From contig NZ_LMRD01000006.1 of NCBI RefSeq assembly GCF_001425575.1, positions 711,630 through 775,629 on the forward strand: DNA of 64,000 bases, in the 5' to 3' direction. Origin of the DNA: Aurantimonas sp. Leaf443. GTDB lineage: Bacteria > Pseudomonadota > Alphaproteobacteria > Rhizobiales > Rhizobiaceae. Shown piece by piece: positions 1 to 9,000 of the stretch. Position numbers and translations under genes: made by a program. The notes under the pieces are model-generated. The model was not told where the DNA came from and did no database searches. It worked only from the letters and a program-made list of their open reading frames with translations. Within the stretch, counting starts at the first letter, position 1. Each line of letters begins with the position of its first letter.

Positions 1-2
1 TG

Positions 3-707
3 AACTACCCGTCGAACCCGACGGCCTACGAGGCCGATCTCGATTTCTACGCCGAAGTCGTGAAGTTCGCCCGCGAGAACGAGGTCATCATCCTCTCCGA
101 CCTCGCCTATTCGGAGATCTACTTCGACGGCACCCCGCCGCCCTCCGTTCTGCAGGTGCCCGGCGCGATGGACGTGACGGTGGAGTTCACCTCCATGTCG
201 AAGACCTTCTCCATGCCCGGCTGGCGCATCGGCTTCGCGGTCGGCAACGCGCGGCTGCTCTCGGCGCTCGCGCGGGTGAAGTCCTATCTCGACTACGGCT
301 CGTTCACGCCCGTCCAGGTCGCCGGCACGGCGGCGCTCAACGCCGGCGACGAGGCGGTGAAGGAGGTGCGCGACATCTACCGCCACCGCCGCGACGTGCT
401 CGTGGAGTCCTTCGGTCGCGCCGGGTGGGAGGTGCCGCCTCCGTCCTCGACCATGTTCGCCTGGGTGCCGATCCCGGAGGCCTATCGCGCCATGGGCTCG
501 ATCGAGTTCGCCAAGCTCCTGATCGACAAGGCGGACGTCGCGGTGTCGCCGGGCGTCGGCTTCGGCGAGTACGGCGACGACCACGTGCGCATCGCGCTCG
601 TCGAGAACGAGCACCGCATCCGCCAGGCGGCGCGCAACATCCGCCGCTTCCTCACCGCCGAGTCCGGCGCCGCACGCGAACCTGCGGCCGCCGGCGCCCG
701 GCGCTGA
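3..707 (+). CDS. class I/II aminotransferase, 5'-truncated by window edge
   Basis: Only the C-terminal 234 residues are in the window; the reading frame is open from base 3. It is a PLP fold-type I aminotransferase of the AlaC / LL-diaminopimelate-aminotransferase group. NYPSNPTA, the class I substrate/PLP loop, is at the very start, and SMSKTFSMPGWRIGF holds the Schiff-base lysine (codon 201-203). VRIALVENEHRIRQA carries the C-terminal arginine expected to bind the substrate carboxylate. It ends 29 bp before homoserine dehydrogenase on the same strand, which suits an alanine- or aspartate-family aminotransferase cotranscribed with it. The exact substrate cannot be read from this fragment. 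Confidence 0.9.
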   Translation, partial: NYPSNPTAYEADLDFYAEVVKFARENEVIILSDLAYSEIYFDGTPPPSVLQVPGAMDVTVEFTSMSKTFSMPGWRIGFAVGNARLLSALARVKSYLDYGSFTPVQVAGTAALNAGDEAVKEVRDIYRHRRDVLVESFGRAGWEVPPPSSTMFAWVPIPEAYRAMGSIEFAKLLIDKADVAVSPGVGFGEYGDDHVRIALVENEHRIRQAARNIRRFLTAESGAAREPAAAGARR

Positions 708-736
708 CAGACCCTTCCGAGAAGACTGACACCATC

Positions 737-2041
737 ATGAACAGCCCCCTGCGGCTCGGCATCGCCGGGCTCGGTACCGTCGGTGCGAGCCTTGCCCGTC
801 TCATCGAGACCAAGCGCCAGACGCTGGAGCACCGCGTCGGGCGCAGCCTGACGATCGCCGCCGTCTCGGCGCGCGACGCGTCGAAGGACCGGGGCGTCGA
901 TCTGTCGGCGGCCCGCTTCTTCGCCGATCCCGTGGCGCTGGCGCGCGACGGCGAGATCGACGTGTTCGTAGAGCTCGTCGGCGGATCGGACGGCGCGGCG
1001 CTGGACTCGGTGCGCGCGGCCCTGTCGCGCGGCATTCCGGTCGTCACCGCCAACAAGGCGCTGCTCGCCTATCACGGCATGGCGCTGGCCGAACTGGCGA
1101 CGGCCAACGGCACGGAAATCCTCTTCGAGGCGGCGGTCGCCGGCGGCATCCCCGTCATCAAGACGATGCGCGAGGCCCTGTCGGGCAACGACGTGAAGCG
1201 CGTCTACGGCATCCTCAACGGCACCTGCAACTACATGCTGACCCGCATGGAGAAGGAGGGCATCGCCTTCGACGACTGCCTGAAGGACGCCCAGCGCCTC
1301 GGCTATGCCGAGGCCGATCCGACCTTCGACATCGGCGGCTTCGACGCCGGCCACAAGCTGGCGCTCCTCACCTCGCTCGCCTTCGGCTGCGCGATCGACC
1401 TCGACTCGGTCTTCATCGAGGGGATCGAGGCGGTGACGCTCGACGATATCCGCGCGGCGGCCGAACTCGGCTACCGCATCAAGCTCCTCGCCGTCGCGCA
1501 GCGCACCGAGAGCGGCATCGAACAGCGCGTCCACCCGGCCATGGTGCCGGCGGGTTCGGCCATCGCGCGCGTCGACGGCGTGACCAACGCGGTGGCGATC
1601 GACACGGACCTTCTCGGTTCGATCCTCCTCGCCGGTCCGGGCGCCGGCGGAAATGCCACCGCTTCGGCCGTCCTCTCCGACATCATGGACGTGGCGACCG
1701 GCTTCGTGCCGCCGACCTTCGGCGTGCCGCCGGAGAAGCTGTCGCCCTACAGACGCGCGCGGATGCGGGCGCATGAAGGCGGTTATTACATCCGCCTGTC
1801 CGTGCAGGACCGGGTCGGCGCCTTCGCCTCGATCGCGCAGCGCATGGCCGAGCACCGGATCTCGCTGGAATCGATCGTCCAGCGCCGCGCGCCGGGCGCT
1901 GCCGCCGACACGGCCGCGCCGGTCATCCTCATCACCCACGAGACGAGCGAGGAAGCCGTCCGCAACGCTCTTGCCGCCGTCTCGCAGGACGGGCACCTGA
2001 CGGACGAGCCCAAGATGATCCGCATCGAGCCGCTGAAATAG
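737..2041 (+). CDS. hom: homoserine dehydrogenase
   Basis: Reduces aspartate semialdehyde to homoserine with NAD(P)H, the branch point to threonine and methionine. The 434-residue protein has an N-terminal Rossmann motif (GIAGLGTVG, about residues 8-16), the family core ILNGTCNYMLTRM and the catalytic-domain segment FDIGGFDAGHKLALL. A C-terminal ACT domain (about 350-430) is expected to give threonine feedback control. The open frame runs far upstream into the aminotransferase, but ATG 737 is chosen because homology begins there and the upstream residues are an arginine-rich shadow. It lies in a + strand run with the aminotransferase and glpX. Length is normal for the ACT-containing bacterial form. 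Confidence 0.95.
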   Translation: MNSPLRLGIAGLGTVGASLARLIETKRQTLEHRVGRSLTIAAVSARDASKDRGVDLSAARFFADPVALARDGEIDVFVELVGGSDGAALDSVRAALSRGIPVVTANKALLAYHGMALAELATANGTEILFEAAVAGGIPVIKTMREALSGNDVKRVYGILNGTCNYMLTRMEKEGIAFDDCLKDAQRLGYAEADPTFDIGGFDAGHKLALLTSLAFGCAIDLDSVFIEGIEAVTLDDIRAAAELGYRIKLLAVAQRTESGIEQRVHPAMVPAGSAIARVDGVTNAVAIDTDLLGSILLAGPGAGGNATASAVLSDIMDVATGFVPPTFGVPPEKLSPYRRARMRAHEGGYYIRLSVQDRVGAFASIAQRMAEHRISLESIVQRRAPGAAADTAAPVILITHETSEEAVRNALAAVSQDGHLTDEPKMIRIEPLK

Positions 2042-2119
2042 CGCGCCGGCGGAGCGTCTTTGACATTGCGGTTTCACGGGCGGGCGGCAAACTCGCAGCA
2101 TGCGGCGGGGAGCGAGAGA

Positions 2120-3115
2120 ATGATGCCTGAGACGGTGGAAGCGGGGGCCGGTCACCATCTCGACCGCGTGCTGACCCTCGAGATCGCCCGCGTGACGGAG
2201 CGCGCCGCCGTCGCGGCGGCGGGTCTGCGGGGCCGGGGCGACGAGAAGGCGGCCGACCAGGCGGCCGTCGACGCCATGCGCTCGGAACTCAACGAACTCA
2301 TGATCGACGGCACGATCGTCATCGGCGAGGGCGAGCGCGACGCCGCGCCCATGCTCTATATCGGCGAGCAGGTCGGGCGCGGCGGGCCGAAGGTCGACAT
2401 CGCGCTCGACCCGCTCGAAGGCACGACGATCTGCGCCAAGAACCTGCCGAACTCGCTCGCGGTGATCGCGATGGCCGTGCGCGGCAGCCTCCTGAACGCG
2501 CCGGACGTCTACATGGAGAAGATCGCGGTGGGGCCGGGCTATCCCGCCGGCATCGTGCATCTCGACCGCACGCCGCTGCAGAACCTGCGCGCGCTCGCCG
2601 ACGCCAAGGGCGTGCCGATCACCGAGATCACCGCCTGCATCCTCGACCGCCCGCGCCATGCCCAGCTCATCGAGACCGTGCGCCAGACCGGGGCGGCGAT
2701 CCGCCTGATCGGCGACGGCGACGTGGCGGGCGTCATCCAGACCACCGACTCGGAAGAGACGGGCATCGACATCTACATGGGCATCGGCGGCGCCCCCGAA
2801 GGGGTGCTTGCGGCCGCGGCCCTGCGCTGCACCGGCGGGCAGATGCAGGGGCGCCTGCAGCTGAACACCAACGATAAGCGGGCCCGCGCCGAGACGATGG
2901 GCATCACCGACCCCTATCGAATCTACAGCGATAGCGAGATGGCCTCCGGCGACGTGATCTTCGCCGCGACCGGCGTGACCGACGGCAACCTCCTCGACGG
3001 CGTGCGCTTCTACCGCGACCGCATCGAGACCCATACGCTGGTGATGCGCTCCTATTCGCACACGACCCGCGAGATGCGGGCGCGTCATTATGATCGGACG
3101 AAGTTCAATCTCTGA
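2120..3115 (+). CDS. glpX: class II fructose-1,6-bisphosphatase
   Basis: Dephosphorylates fructose-1,6-bisphosphate in gluconeogenesis (or sedoheptulose-bisphosphate in some relatives). The 331-residue product has the GlpX signatures IVIGEGERDAAPML and ALDPLEGTTICAKN, which hold the metal-binding acidic residues. There are two adjacent ATGs (2120 and 2123). The first is used because GGGGAG at 2107-2112 lies seven bases upstream; starting at 2060 would add a stretch unlike the family. It follows hom by 78 bp, and its end abuts or overlaps recJ, an order seen in rhizobial chromosomes, so the run from the aminotransferase to recJ may be one transcription unit. Confidence 0.94.
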   Translation: MMPETVEAGAGHHLDRVLTLEIARVTERAAVAAAGLRGRGDEKAADQAAVDAMRSELNELMIDGTIVIGEGERDAAPMLYIGEQVGRGGPKVDIALDPLEGTTICAKNLPNSLAVIAMAVRGSLLNAPDVYMEKIAVGPGYPAGIVHLDRTPLQNLRALADAKGVPITEITACILDRPRHAQLIETVRQTGAAIRLIGDGDVAGVIQTTDSEETGIDIYMGIGGAPEGVLAAAALRCTGGQMQGRLQLNTNDKRARAETMGITDPYRIYSDSEMASGDVIFAATGVTDGNLLDGVRFYRDRIETHTLVMRSYSHTTREMRARHYDRTKFNL

Positions 3116-3143
3116 CGACAGGCCCGGCGGCGGGACGGGCCCG

Positions 3144-4943
3144 ATGCCGCCGGTGCCGGCGGGCGAGGGCAGGGCGTTTCTCGGGGTCGAGCGCTCGCTC
3201 GGCGGCCGTCGCTGGGTGGGCGCGCTCGACCGGCGCGGCGAGGCGCTGGCGCTCGCCATGGCGCAGCGCCTCGGCTATCCCGATCTCGTCGCCCGCATCC
3301 TGACGGCCCGGGGCGTCGGCGAGGCGGACGCCGCTGCCTTTCTGGAGCCGCGCCTGCGCGACCTGATGCCCGACCCATCGCGCATCACCGACATGGACGC
3401 GGCCGCCGCCCGCATCGCCGACGCGATCGAGCGGCGCGAGCGCATCGCCATCTTCGGCGACTACGACGTCGACGGCGCCTCCTCCTCGGCCCTTCTCTGG
3501 CGCTACCTGCATCATTTCGGCATCGACGCGCCGATCCGCATTCCGGACCGGGTGACGGAAGGCTACGGGCCGAACCCGGCCGCGATGCGCGAGCTCGCCG
3601 AAGGCGGCGCGACGCTGATCGTCACGGTGGATTGCGGCACGATGAGCTTCGAGCCGATCGAGGAGGCACGCCGGCTCGGCTGCGACGTCGTGGTGCTCGA
3701 CCATCACCAGACCGGGCCGGAACTGCCGGCGGCCGTCGCGCTGGTCAATCCGAACCGGCAGGACGATCTGTCGGGCCTCGGCGCGCTCTGCGCGGCCGGC
3801 GTCGTCTTCGTCACGCTCGCGGCGGTCTCGCGCGAGCTGCGCCGCCGCGGGCGCGGCACGCCGCCGAACATCCTGCAATGGCTCGACCTCGTGGCGCTCG
3901 CCACGGTCTGCGACGTGGTGCCGCTGGTCGGCCTGAACCGCGCCTTCGTGGTTCAGGGGCTGAAGGTGATGCGGGCGCAGTCCAATGCCGGTCTGCGCGC
4001 TCTGGCGATCTCGGCCCGGCTCGGGGGGCCGCTGGAGGCCCACCATCTCGGCTTCCTGCTCGGGCCGCGCATCAATGCCGGCGGCCGTATCGGGGCGGCG
4101 CATCTCGGCAGCAACCTTCTCTGTCTCGACGCGCCCGCCGAGGCGGAAGCGCTCGCGGCCGAACTCGAACTACTGAACGCCGAGCGCCAGGCGATGGAGC
4201 GTCGCATGGTCGAGGAGGCCGAGGCGGAGGTCGCCGCCGAGATCGGAACGGGCGAGGGGCCCGCCGTGCTCGTGACCGCCTCGCCCGACTGGCACCCCGG
4301 CATCGTCGGGCTGATCGCCGCCCGGCTGAAGGAGCGCCATCGCCGCCCGGCCTTCGCCATCGCCTTCGACGAGACCGGCAAGGGCAGCGGCTCCGGCCGC
4401 TCCGTCGCCGGCGTCGATCTCGGCCGCATGGTGCGCGAGGCCGTCTCGCGCGGCATCCTGCAGAAGGGAGGCGGACACGCCATGGCCGCCGGCGTCACCA
4501 TCCGGCGGGAGTCGCTCGGCGCCTTCCGTGCCTTCGTCGAGGCAGATGCAGGCCGGCTCGGCTTCGATCCGGGCCTTGCCGACGCGCTGCAGATCGACGG
4601 GGCGGTGAGCGCCGCCGGACTGAATGCCGGCCTCGCCGCGATGCTGGAGCGCGCCGGCCCCTACGGCGCCGGCCACCCGGCGCCCATCCTGGCGCTCGCG
4701 CGTCATAGGATCGGCTCCTCGCAGATCGTGGGCGGGTCGCATGTGCGCGCGACGCTCACCGGCGCGGACGGTTCCCGCGTCGAGGCCATCGCCTTCAAGG
4801 CCGCCGAAACGCCCGTGGGCCGCCGGCTGTTGGAGGCGCGCGACCGGCCGATCCATGCGGCCGGCACCCTCACCGTCGACCGGTTCCGGGGCCGCGAGGA
4901 GGTGCGCCTGCGTCTTCTCGACGTGGCCGAGGCTTTCGACTGA
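3144..4943 (+). CDS. recJ: single-stranded-DNA-specific exonuclease RecJ
   Basis: 5'-3' exonuclease on single-stranded DNA, used in recombinational and mismatch repair. The protein has the DHH phosphoesterase motifs: FGDYDVDGASSSALL (motif I), TVDCGT and VVLDHHQTG (the DHH box), then a DHHA1 domain with GGGHAMAAG. Length is 599 residues from ATG 3144. The frame also offers an ATG at 3090, overlapping glpX by 26 bp. The later start is preferred because family N-termini begin a few residues before FLGVERS and the extra residues are Gly/Pro-rich, but this is not certain. No terminator was seen before the convergent tRNA-Glu 148 bp downstream. Confidence 0.95.
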   Translation: MPPVPAGEGRAFLGVERSLGGRRWVGALDRRGEALALAMAQRLGYPDLVARILTARGVGEADAAAFLEPRLRDLMPDPSRITDMDAAAARIADAIERRERIAIFGDYDVDGASSSALLWRYLHHFGIDAPIRIPDRVTEGYGPNPAAMRELAEGGATLIVTVDCGTMSFEPIEEARRLGCDVVVLDHHQTGPELPAAVALVNPNRQDDLSGLGALCAAGVVFVTLAAVSRELRRRGRGTPPNILQWLDLVALATVCDVVPLVGLNRAFVVQGLKVMRAQSNAGLRALAISARLGGPLEAHHLGFLLGPRINAGGRIGAAHLGSNLLCLDAPAEAEALAAELELLNAERQAMERRMVEEAEAEVAAEIGTGEGPAVLVTASPDWHPGIVGLIAARLKERHRRPAFAIAFDETGKGSGSGRSVAGVDLGRMVREAVSRGILQKGGGHAMAAGVTIRRESLGAFRAFVEADAGRLGFDPGLADALQIDGAVSAAGLNAGLAAMLERAGPYGAGHPAPILALARHRIGSSQIVGGSHVRATLTGADGSRVEAIAFKAAETPVGRRLLEARDRPIHAAGTLTVDRFRGREEVRLRLLDVAEAFD

Positions 4944-5091
4944 AGGAACGCGCCAAGCTTCGCCGGTTTGCGGTCGGCGGCATGCCCGATCGACCAGATC
5001 CCGGAACCTGCGAGGCGCGCGGCGGCCGTCCTCGACCGACGGTTCGTCACCGTCAGGGCCTCATGCATGAAAAGCGGAAGATTTGGGAAAC

Positions 5092-5166
5092 TGGTACGCC
5101 CAGGGGGAATCGAACCCCCCTCTCCACCGTGAAAGGGTGGCGTCCTGACCGATAGACGATGGGCGC
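5092..5166 (-). tRNA. tRNA-Glu(TTC)
   Basis: The reverse complement folds into a full cloverleaf: acceptor GCGCCCA pairs with TGGGCGT (first pair a G-U), a GGTTCGATTCC T-arm, and anticodon stem CCACC/GGTGG with loop CTTTCAC, giving anticodon TTC at 5131-5133. CCA is encoded at the 3' end (5092-5094). It stands alone between recJ and the lipoprotein gene. Confidence 0.97.
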
Positions 5167-5365
5167 GGCCTGAGGGGTCTATAGGGTGAGTCGCCGGGGA
5201 TCGCAACCCTGAAAACGGTCCGGCGCCGGGCTCGCAAACCCATGGGAGACCTGCTTCGGGCGGCTGCGCCCGATGGGGCGCGAAATCCGGTGGCGCCTGG
5301 AGAAGGGCGGCCTTCGGGGCACCGCAGGCGGTGTTGCGGTGTTGGGCGCCGAGCCTCTAGCTCCG

Positions 5366-5396
5366 ACGAAAAACGCCCGGGTTTCGGCCCGGGCGT
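5366..5396 (-). terminator. intrinsic terminator of the M15-peptidase-like lipoprotein gene
   Basis: On the minus strand ACGCCCGGG pairs with CCCGGGCGT around a short loop and is followed by TTTTTCG. It lies 12 bp after the stop of the lipoprotein gene at 5408. Confidence 0.85.
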
Positions 5397-5407
5397 CGTC
5401 ACTGCGA

Positions 5408-6418
5408 TCAGTTGCCGCGGCGGCGGCACTGCCAGTTCCAGTCGCGTTGCGGACCGGTGTCCACGTGGATCGCCTTGGTATGGCAATAGGTGCCGACCCC
5501 GCCGCGGCCGGGCATGGTGCGGACGAATGCGGCGACCGCCTGATTGTCGGCATTGGGCACGATGATGTCGGCGGCCTTGCAGGCCATGTGCTGCGAATGG
5601 CGCGCGCCGTTGACGCGTCGGTTGTGCGACGGGCTGCGATAGCCGGACGTGACGATCACCTTCGATCCGAAACGCTGTTCGATGGCGCGCAACATGCCGA
5701 CGAGGCGCTGGTCGAAGCAATGCGTCTGCACGTCCTCGCGCTGCTGCAGCAGCCCGTTGGGCGCGAGCCGGGCCATGCCGCTCAGCGACGCGACCTGATA
5801 GCTTGCCATGTCGTCGAGCGCGTCGCTGTCGCTTGCAGACGCGCGCTGGCCGATCTCGAAGAGGGAGGAAGGATCGACGCCGGGAAGGCCTTCGCCGCCA
5901 CCTGCCGTCGGCGCACCCTCGCGGCGCAGGATCACGCGCCGGCTGCGACCGTTGTCGGCATTGGCGATGGGCGTGCGCGCCTGGGACTTGGCGAAGAGAG
6001 AGGTGAAAAGCGTCTTGTCGGCCGCGTTGCCACCGGCCGGATCGGAGACCGTGCCGCCGGCATAGGCGGCGACGGTCGTACGGCCGCTGGCGGCGATCTC
6101 GCGGCCTTCCGTCCGGAGCGTGTCCTCGGCGGACGCGGCTGCGTCCTGCGGCTCCGCCTTCTCGGAAAGCGCCGCGGGCGGCGCGTCGGCACTCGCCTGC
6201 GCGACGTCGGACGGCGTGCCGTCCGTGCCTTCGGCGGGACCGGTCGCCGCTTCCGCGCTCTCCGACGCCGCGGCCGACGGGGCCGAGGCGAAGCCGAAGG
6301 CGCTGGTGTCGTCGACGGCCGACACGCATCCGGCCAGCGGCATGGTCGACAACATCGCCACGGCGAGGAAGCGACGGCTCAGCGCCAGGCCTCCAGGCCG
6401 ATCAGGTCGAATGGTCAA
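5408..6418 (-). CDS. lipoprotein with M15-type (YcbK/DUF882-like) peptidase domain
   Basis: Probable envelope protein with a D-Ala-D-Ala carboxypeptidase-type (peptidase M15A) C-terminal domain. Visible motifs are VTSGYRSPSHNRRVNGARHS with SQHMACKAADI (zinc-binding His/Asp region) and CHTKAIHVDTG (C-terminal zinc His). The N-terminus has a hydrophobic segment ending in the lipobox LAGC, then about 100 Ala/Ser/Glu-rich linker residues. No ATG precedes the signal sequence at a sensible distance. A TTG at 6418 (336 residues) is chosen because the open frame's ATG at 6559 would put 69 residues ahead of the signal peptide. It may trim or remodel peptidoglycan; substrate unknown. The start codon is the weak point. 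Confidence 0.8.
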   Translation of the reverse strand: MTIRPDRPGGLALSRRFLAVAMLSTMPLAGCVSAVDDTSAFGFASAPSAAASESAEAATGPAEGTDGTPSDVAQASADAPPAALSEKAEPQDAAASAEDTLRTEGREIAASGRTTVAAYAGGTVSDPAGGNAADKTLFTSLFAKSQARTPIANADNGRSRRVILRREGAPTAGGGEGLPGVDPSSLFEIGQRASASDSDALDDMASYQVASLSGMARLAPNGLLQQREDVQTHCFDQRLVGMLRAIEQRFGSKVIVTSGYRSPSHNRRVNGARHSQHMACKAADIIVPNADNQAVAAFVRTMPGRGGVGTYCHTKAIHVDTGPQRDWNWQCRRRGN

Positions 6419-6678
6419 ATCCCCAATACCCTCTCCAAGGCGGGCCCCCGTACCCGCTGTGCATCGCGCCGGAACCTTGCCGGATGCTGACGCCGCCTCG
6501 TCTTCTGCCGCCCGGTCCCCACCCGGCGGCGGTGCCGTGCCGGTCCGCGCCGGCTGCACCTTACCGAAACATTACATAACCGGCAGCGCTATTGCCAGAA
6601 TGCGGCCGAATGAGGTTGCGCGCCGAGGCGGCGAGGGCGCCGGGACGGACTTGGCCCTGCGGCGCCCCGCGAACCCGC

Positions 6679-7119
6679 TTACCAGCTGCCCGTGTTCGGC
6701 ATGGACGCCCAGGGCTCGGCAGGCGCCTTGGCTTCGCCGGCCTGAAGGATCTCGATGGAAATGCCGTCCGGCGACTTGACGAAGGCCATGTAGCCGTCCC
6801 GGGGCGGGCGGTTGATGGTGACGCCCGCCTCCATCAGCGACTGGCAGGTCTCGTAGATGTCGTCGACCTGGTAGGCGAGATGGCCGAAATTGCGCCCGCC
6901 CGTATAGGTTTCGGGGTCCCAGTTATAGGTGAGTTCCACCAGGGGCGCCTTGGTTTCCGAGGCCTTCGGCAGATCGCCGGGCGCGGCGAGGAAGACCAGC
7001 GTGTAGCGGCCCTTTTCGCTTTCCACGCGGCGTGTTTCCACGAGCTTCATCTTGTTGCAGTAGAAGTCGAGGGCGGCGTCGAGATCGGCCACCCGGACCA
7101 TCGTATGCAGATATCTCAT
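6679..7119 (-). CDS. gloA: lactoylglutathione lyase (glyoxalase I)
   Basis: Converts the methylglyoxal-glutathione hemithioacetal to S-lactoylglutathione. The 146-residue protein is a two-half vicinal-oxygen-chelate fold starting MRYLHTMVRV. The metal ligands are visible as the early His (YLHTM), Glu in VELTYNW, His in NFGHLAYQV and Glu in SIEILQ. The glutathione-binding NWDPETYTGG stretch is typical of GloA. Monocistronic by layout: 120 bp of non-coding sequence separate it from the terminator of the next minus-strand gene. Confidence 0.95.
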   Translation of the reverse strand: MRYLHTMVRVADLDAALDFYCNKMKLVETRRVESEKGRYTLVFLAAPGDLPKASETKAPLVELTYNWDPETYTGGRNFGHLAYQVDDIYETCQSLMEAGVTINRPPRDGYMAFVKSPDGISIEILQAGEAKAPAEPWASMPNTGSW

Positions 7120-7230
7120 GATCGGTGCATCTCCATCGAAACCCGTGAAGCGGGAGTCTAGGGCCGCTCGCGGCTCCGGCTAGTCTCGATCGGCCCTTGC
7201 GGGCACCACGACGGGCTTCCCTTCAAACGA

Positions 7231-7255
7231 AGACGGCGTCTCGAAAGACGCCGCC
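7231..7255 (-). terminator. intrinsic terminator after the secreted low-complexity gene
   Basis: Hairpin GACGGCGTC/GACGCCGTC with loop TCGAAA. A CTTTT tract lies on its + side and TTCGTTTG on its minus side, so it could work in both directions. It sits 49 bp downstream of the minus-strand gene ending at 7304. Confidence 0.75.
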
Positions 7256-7303
7256 TTTTCAATCGGGGTTTTCCAGCCTCGAGCCGAGGCTGGCGGAGAG
7301 ACG

Positions 7304-7999
7304 TTACATGGCGCTCTTGGCCGCCTGGATCGCCGCCGTGCAGGCCGCCTCGTCGCCCTTGTCGAGGGCCGCCTGAGCTTCCTGCACATGCGTCATCGCC
7401 ATCTGGCTGCCGGCCGCTGCGGAAGCGGTGTCGGCACTCTTCGCCATGCCGGAGGCGGCGGCGGGATCGGAGGGCATGGCCGAGCTGCTGGCGGCCGCCG
7501 CGCCGCCACCCGCCGCCATGTCGCCCGTACCGCCCTTGGCGACATCGCCGAGCGCGGCCGTCGGGGCGACGCCCGACACCGAGCCGGTCGCGGTCTGGCC
7601 GGGCTCCTGGCTCTTGGCGGCATTGTCCTGCGTGAAGGTCGAGGTCTGGCCGCTCGCCGCCGCCATGTCCTGCCCCTCGGGCGTGGTGGCCGTCGCGGCG
7701 GCGCCCGCCGATGCGCCCGCATCCGTCCCCATCGCGCCCGCGCCGCTCGTCGCCGCGCTGCCGGTCTGCGCCTTCGACATCTCGGTCGTCGCCTCGACGC
7801 CGGACACTTCGCCGGTGGAGCCGGCCTGTCCGGCCTGCGTCGGCTGCATGGAATCGCCGGACGAGCCGGTCGAGGCGGTCATTCCCATCTGCGTGCGCAG
7901 CGCGGCGAGATCTTGCGCGCAGTCGGCCAGCGCAGTCGTCGCGGTGCCGCCGGCAATGGCGATCGCGAGCATGGAGGCATAAAGGTTCAGCTTCGGCAT
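7304..7999 (-). CDS. secreted Ala/Thr/Met-rich low-complexity protein
   Basis: Not recognised as a named family. The 231-residue product begins with a clear Sec signal peptide (hydrophobic to about residue 25, cleavage near ALA-DC). About 30 residues containing two helix-like turns with one Cys follow, then about 140 residues rich in Ala, Gly, Ser, Thr, Gln and Met. A short charged C-terminal helix (VQEAQAALDKGDEAACTAAI) has a second Cys. The ordered ends around a disordered middle suggest a periplasmic or envelope-associated protein. GGGAGAAG sits just before ATG 7999, and a sigma-EcfG-like promoter lies at 8036-8061, so it may belong to the general stress response. Confidence 0.75.
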   Translation of the reverse strand: MPKLNLYASMLAIAIAGGTATTALADCAQDLAALRTQMGMTASTGSSGDSMQPTQAGQAGSTGEVSGVEATTEMSKAQTGSAATSGAGAMGTDAGASAGAAATATTPEGQDMAAASGQTSTFTQDNAAKSQEPGQTATGSVSGVAPTAALGDVAKGGTGDMAAGGGAAAASSSAMPSDPAAASGMAKSADTASAAAGSQMAMTHVQEAQAALDKGDEAACTAAIQAAKSAM

Positions 8000-8035
8000 C
8001 GTTCTTCTCCCAAAAGACAGTGTCCGTGGCGCGTT

Positions 8036-8061
8036 AACCGCGTGTCCGATGGGATCGTTCC
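8036..8061 (-). promoter_or_regulatory. candidate sigma-EcfG (general stress) promoter
   Basis: On the minus strand GGAAC (8057-8061) and GGTT (8036-8039) are separated by 17 bases, close to the alphaproteobacterial EcfG consensus GGAAC-N16/17-CGTT. The -10-like end lies 36 bp before ATG 7999. One base differs from consensus. Confidence 0.45.
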
Positions 8062-8321
8062 GTCACGAAACTTATTTTGCGGCGCACAATACTAGGGACG
8101 TGGGCCAGGCCCGGTCGCCGTTTCTGCGACGGAAGACAGTCGGGGCCGGGCGGTCCGGGAGAGGACCCCGCCCCGCGCCGGGCACTCGAGCCGGCGTTCG
8201 AAGGCCCGCGACACGGCGTCGAAACCGGCCCGACCGGGCGAACGCCCCTTGCCGAACGACCCGGCTCTGGTGCTAAGTTGGGACAGTGATTCGGGTACGT
8301 TTCAAGAGGCAGGACACGGTC
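8062..8321. other. intergenic region between divergent genes
   Basis: With the promoter above this forms a 322-bp gap (8000-8321) between the secreted-protein gene on minus and the cold-shock gene on +. Apart from the EcfG-like site and the AGGA ribosome-binding site at 8311-8314 for the cold-shock gene, no ORF or RNA gene is supported. A GTG-initiated extension of the cold-shock frame from 8286 exists but is not needed. Confidence 0.5.
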
Positions 8322-8894
8322 ATGCCGGACAGAACCACCGCGACCCATCTGTTCGACGACGGTGTCCATTCCGATGTCGATCTCGATGTGGTCTCGGGCC
8401 ATATCAAATGGTTCGACGTCGCCAAGGGATTCGGCTTCGTGGTGCCCGACGATCACGGGCCGGACATCCTCCTCCATGTCACCTGCCTGCGCCGGGACGG
8501 ACATTCCACCGCGCTCGAGGGCGCACGGATCGTCTGCGAGGTGCAGGACGGCGAGAAGGGCCGGCAGGCCTTCCGCGTGATCTCGATGGATGCTTCGACG
8601 GCCGTGCATCCGTCCCAGCTGCCGCCCTCCCGCATCCATGCGCCGATCTCGGCCGTGGGCGATCTGGTGCGGGCGGAGGTGAAGTGGTTCAACCGCACGC
8701 GCGGCTACGGCTTCCTGACGCAGGGCGACGGGACGCCCGACATCTTCGTGCATATGGAGACGCTTCGGCGCTACGGGCTGACGGAGCTGCGGCCCGGTCA
8801 GGTCGTGCTCGTGCGCTTCGGCGACGGCGCCAAGGGGCTGATGGCCGCCGAGGTGCATCCGGAGGCCGGCCCGGCCAAGGGCGCCTCCCACTGA
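8322..8894 (+). CDS. tandem cold-shock-domain protein
   Basis: A 190-residue protein with two cold-shock (OB-fold) domains. The first starts [17 protein letters not shown], with its RNP2-like part DILLHVTCL. The second starts [17 protein letters not shown], followed by [13 protein letters not shown]. They are joined by a linker of about 35 residues with a Pro/Ser patch. Such proteins bind single-stranded nucleic acid and act as RNA chaperones; paired domains in one chain are common in Hyphomicrobiales. ATG 8322 is chosen over GTG 8286 because of AGGA seven bases upstream. It is followed at 9001 by a DUF192 gene, a frequent neighbour in this order. Confidence 0.92.
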   Translation: MPDRTTATHLFDDGVHSDVDLDVVSGHIKWFDVAKGFGFVVPDDHGPDILLHVTCLRRDGHSTALEGARIVCEVQDGEKGRQAFRVISMDASTAVHPSQLPPSRIHAPISAVGDLVRAEVKWFNRTRGYGFLTQGDGTPDIFVHMETLRRYGLTELRPGQVVLVRFGDGAKGLMAAEVHPEAGPAKGASH

Positions 8895-9000
8895 CGCGGC
8901 GAGCCGTCCGCACAGCCGTCGCGGCTCGGCCGCGGGAACGCCGTTCCGATCCGCAGCGCTTCGGCTCGGCGCCGAACGCCTTGACCTGGACCTGACCCCC

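Noticed and set aside
425..736. Upstream extension of hom to 425
   Set aside because: The first 104 codons overlap the aminotransferase and are Arg/Gly-rich; family homology starts at 737.
482..3259. Long minus-strand open frame opposite hom and glpX
   Set aside because: It lies antisense to well-supported genes, is rich in Arg/His/Asp and has no recognisable motifs; such frames arise from codon bias at high GC.
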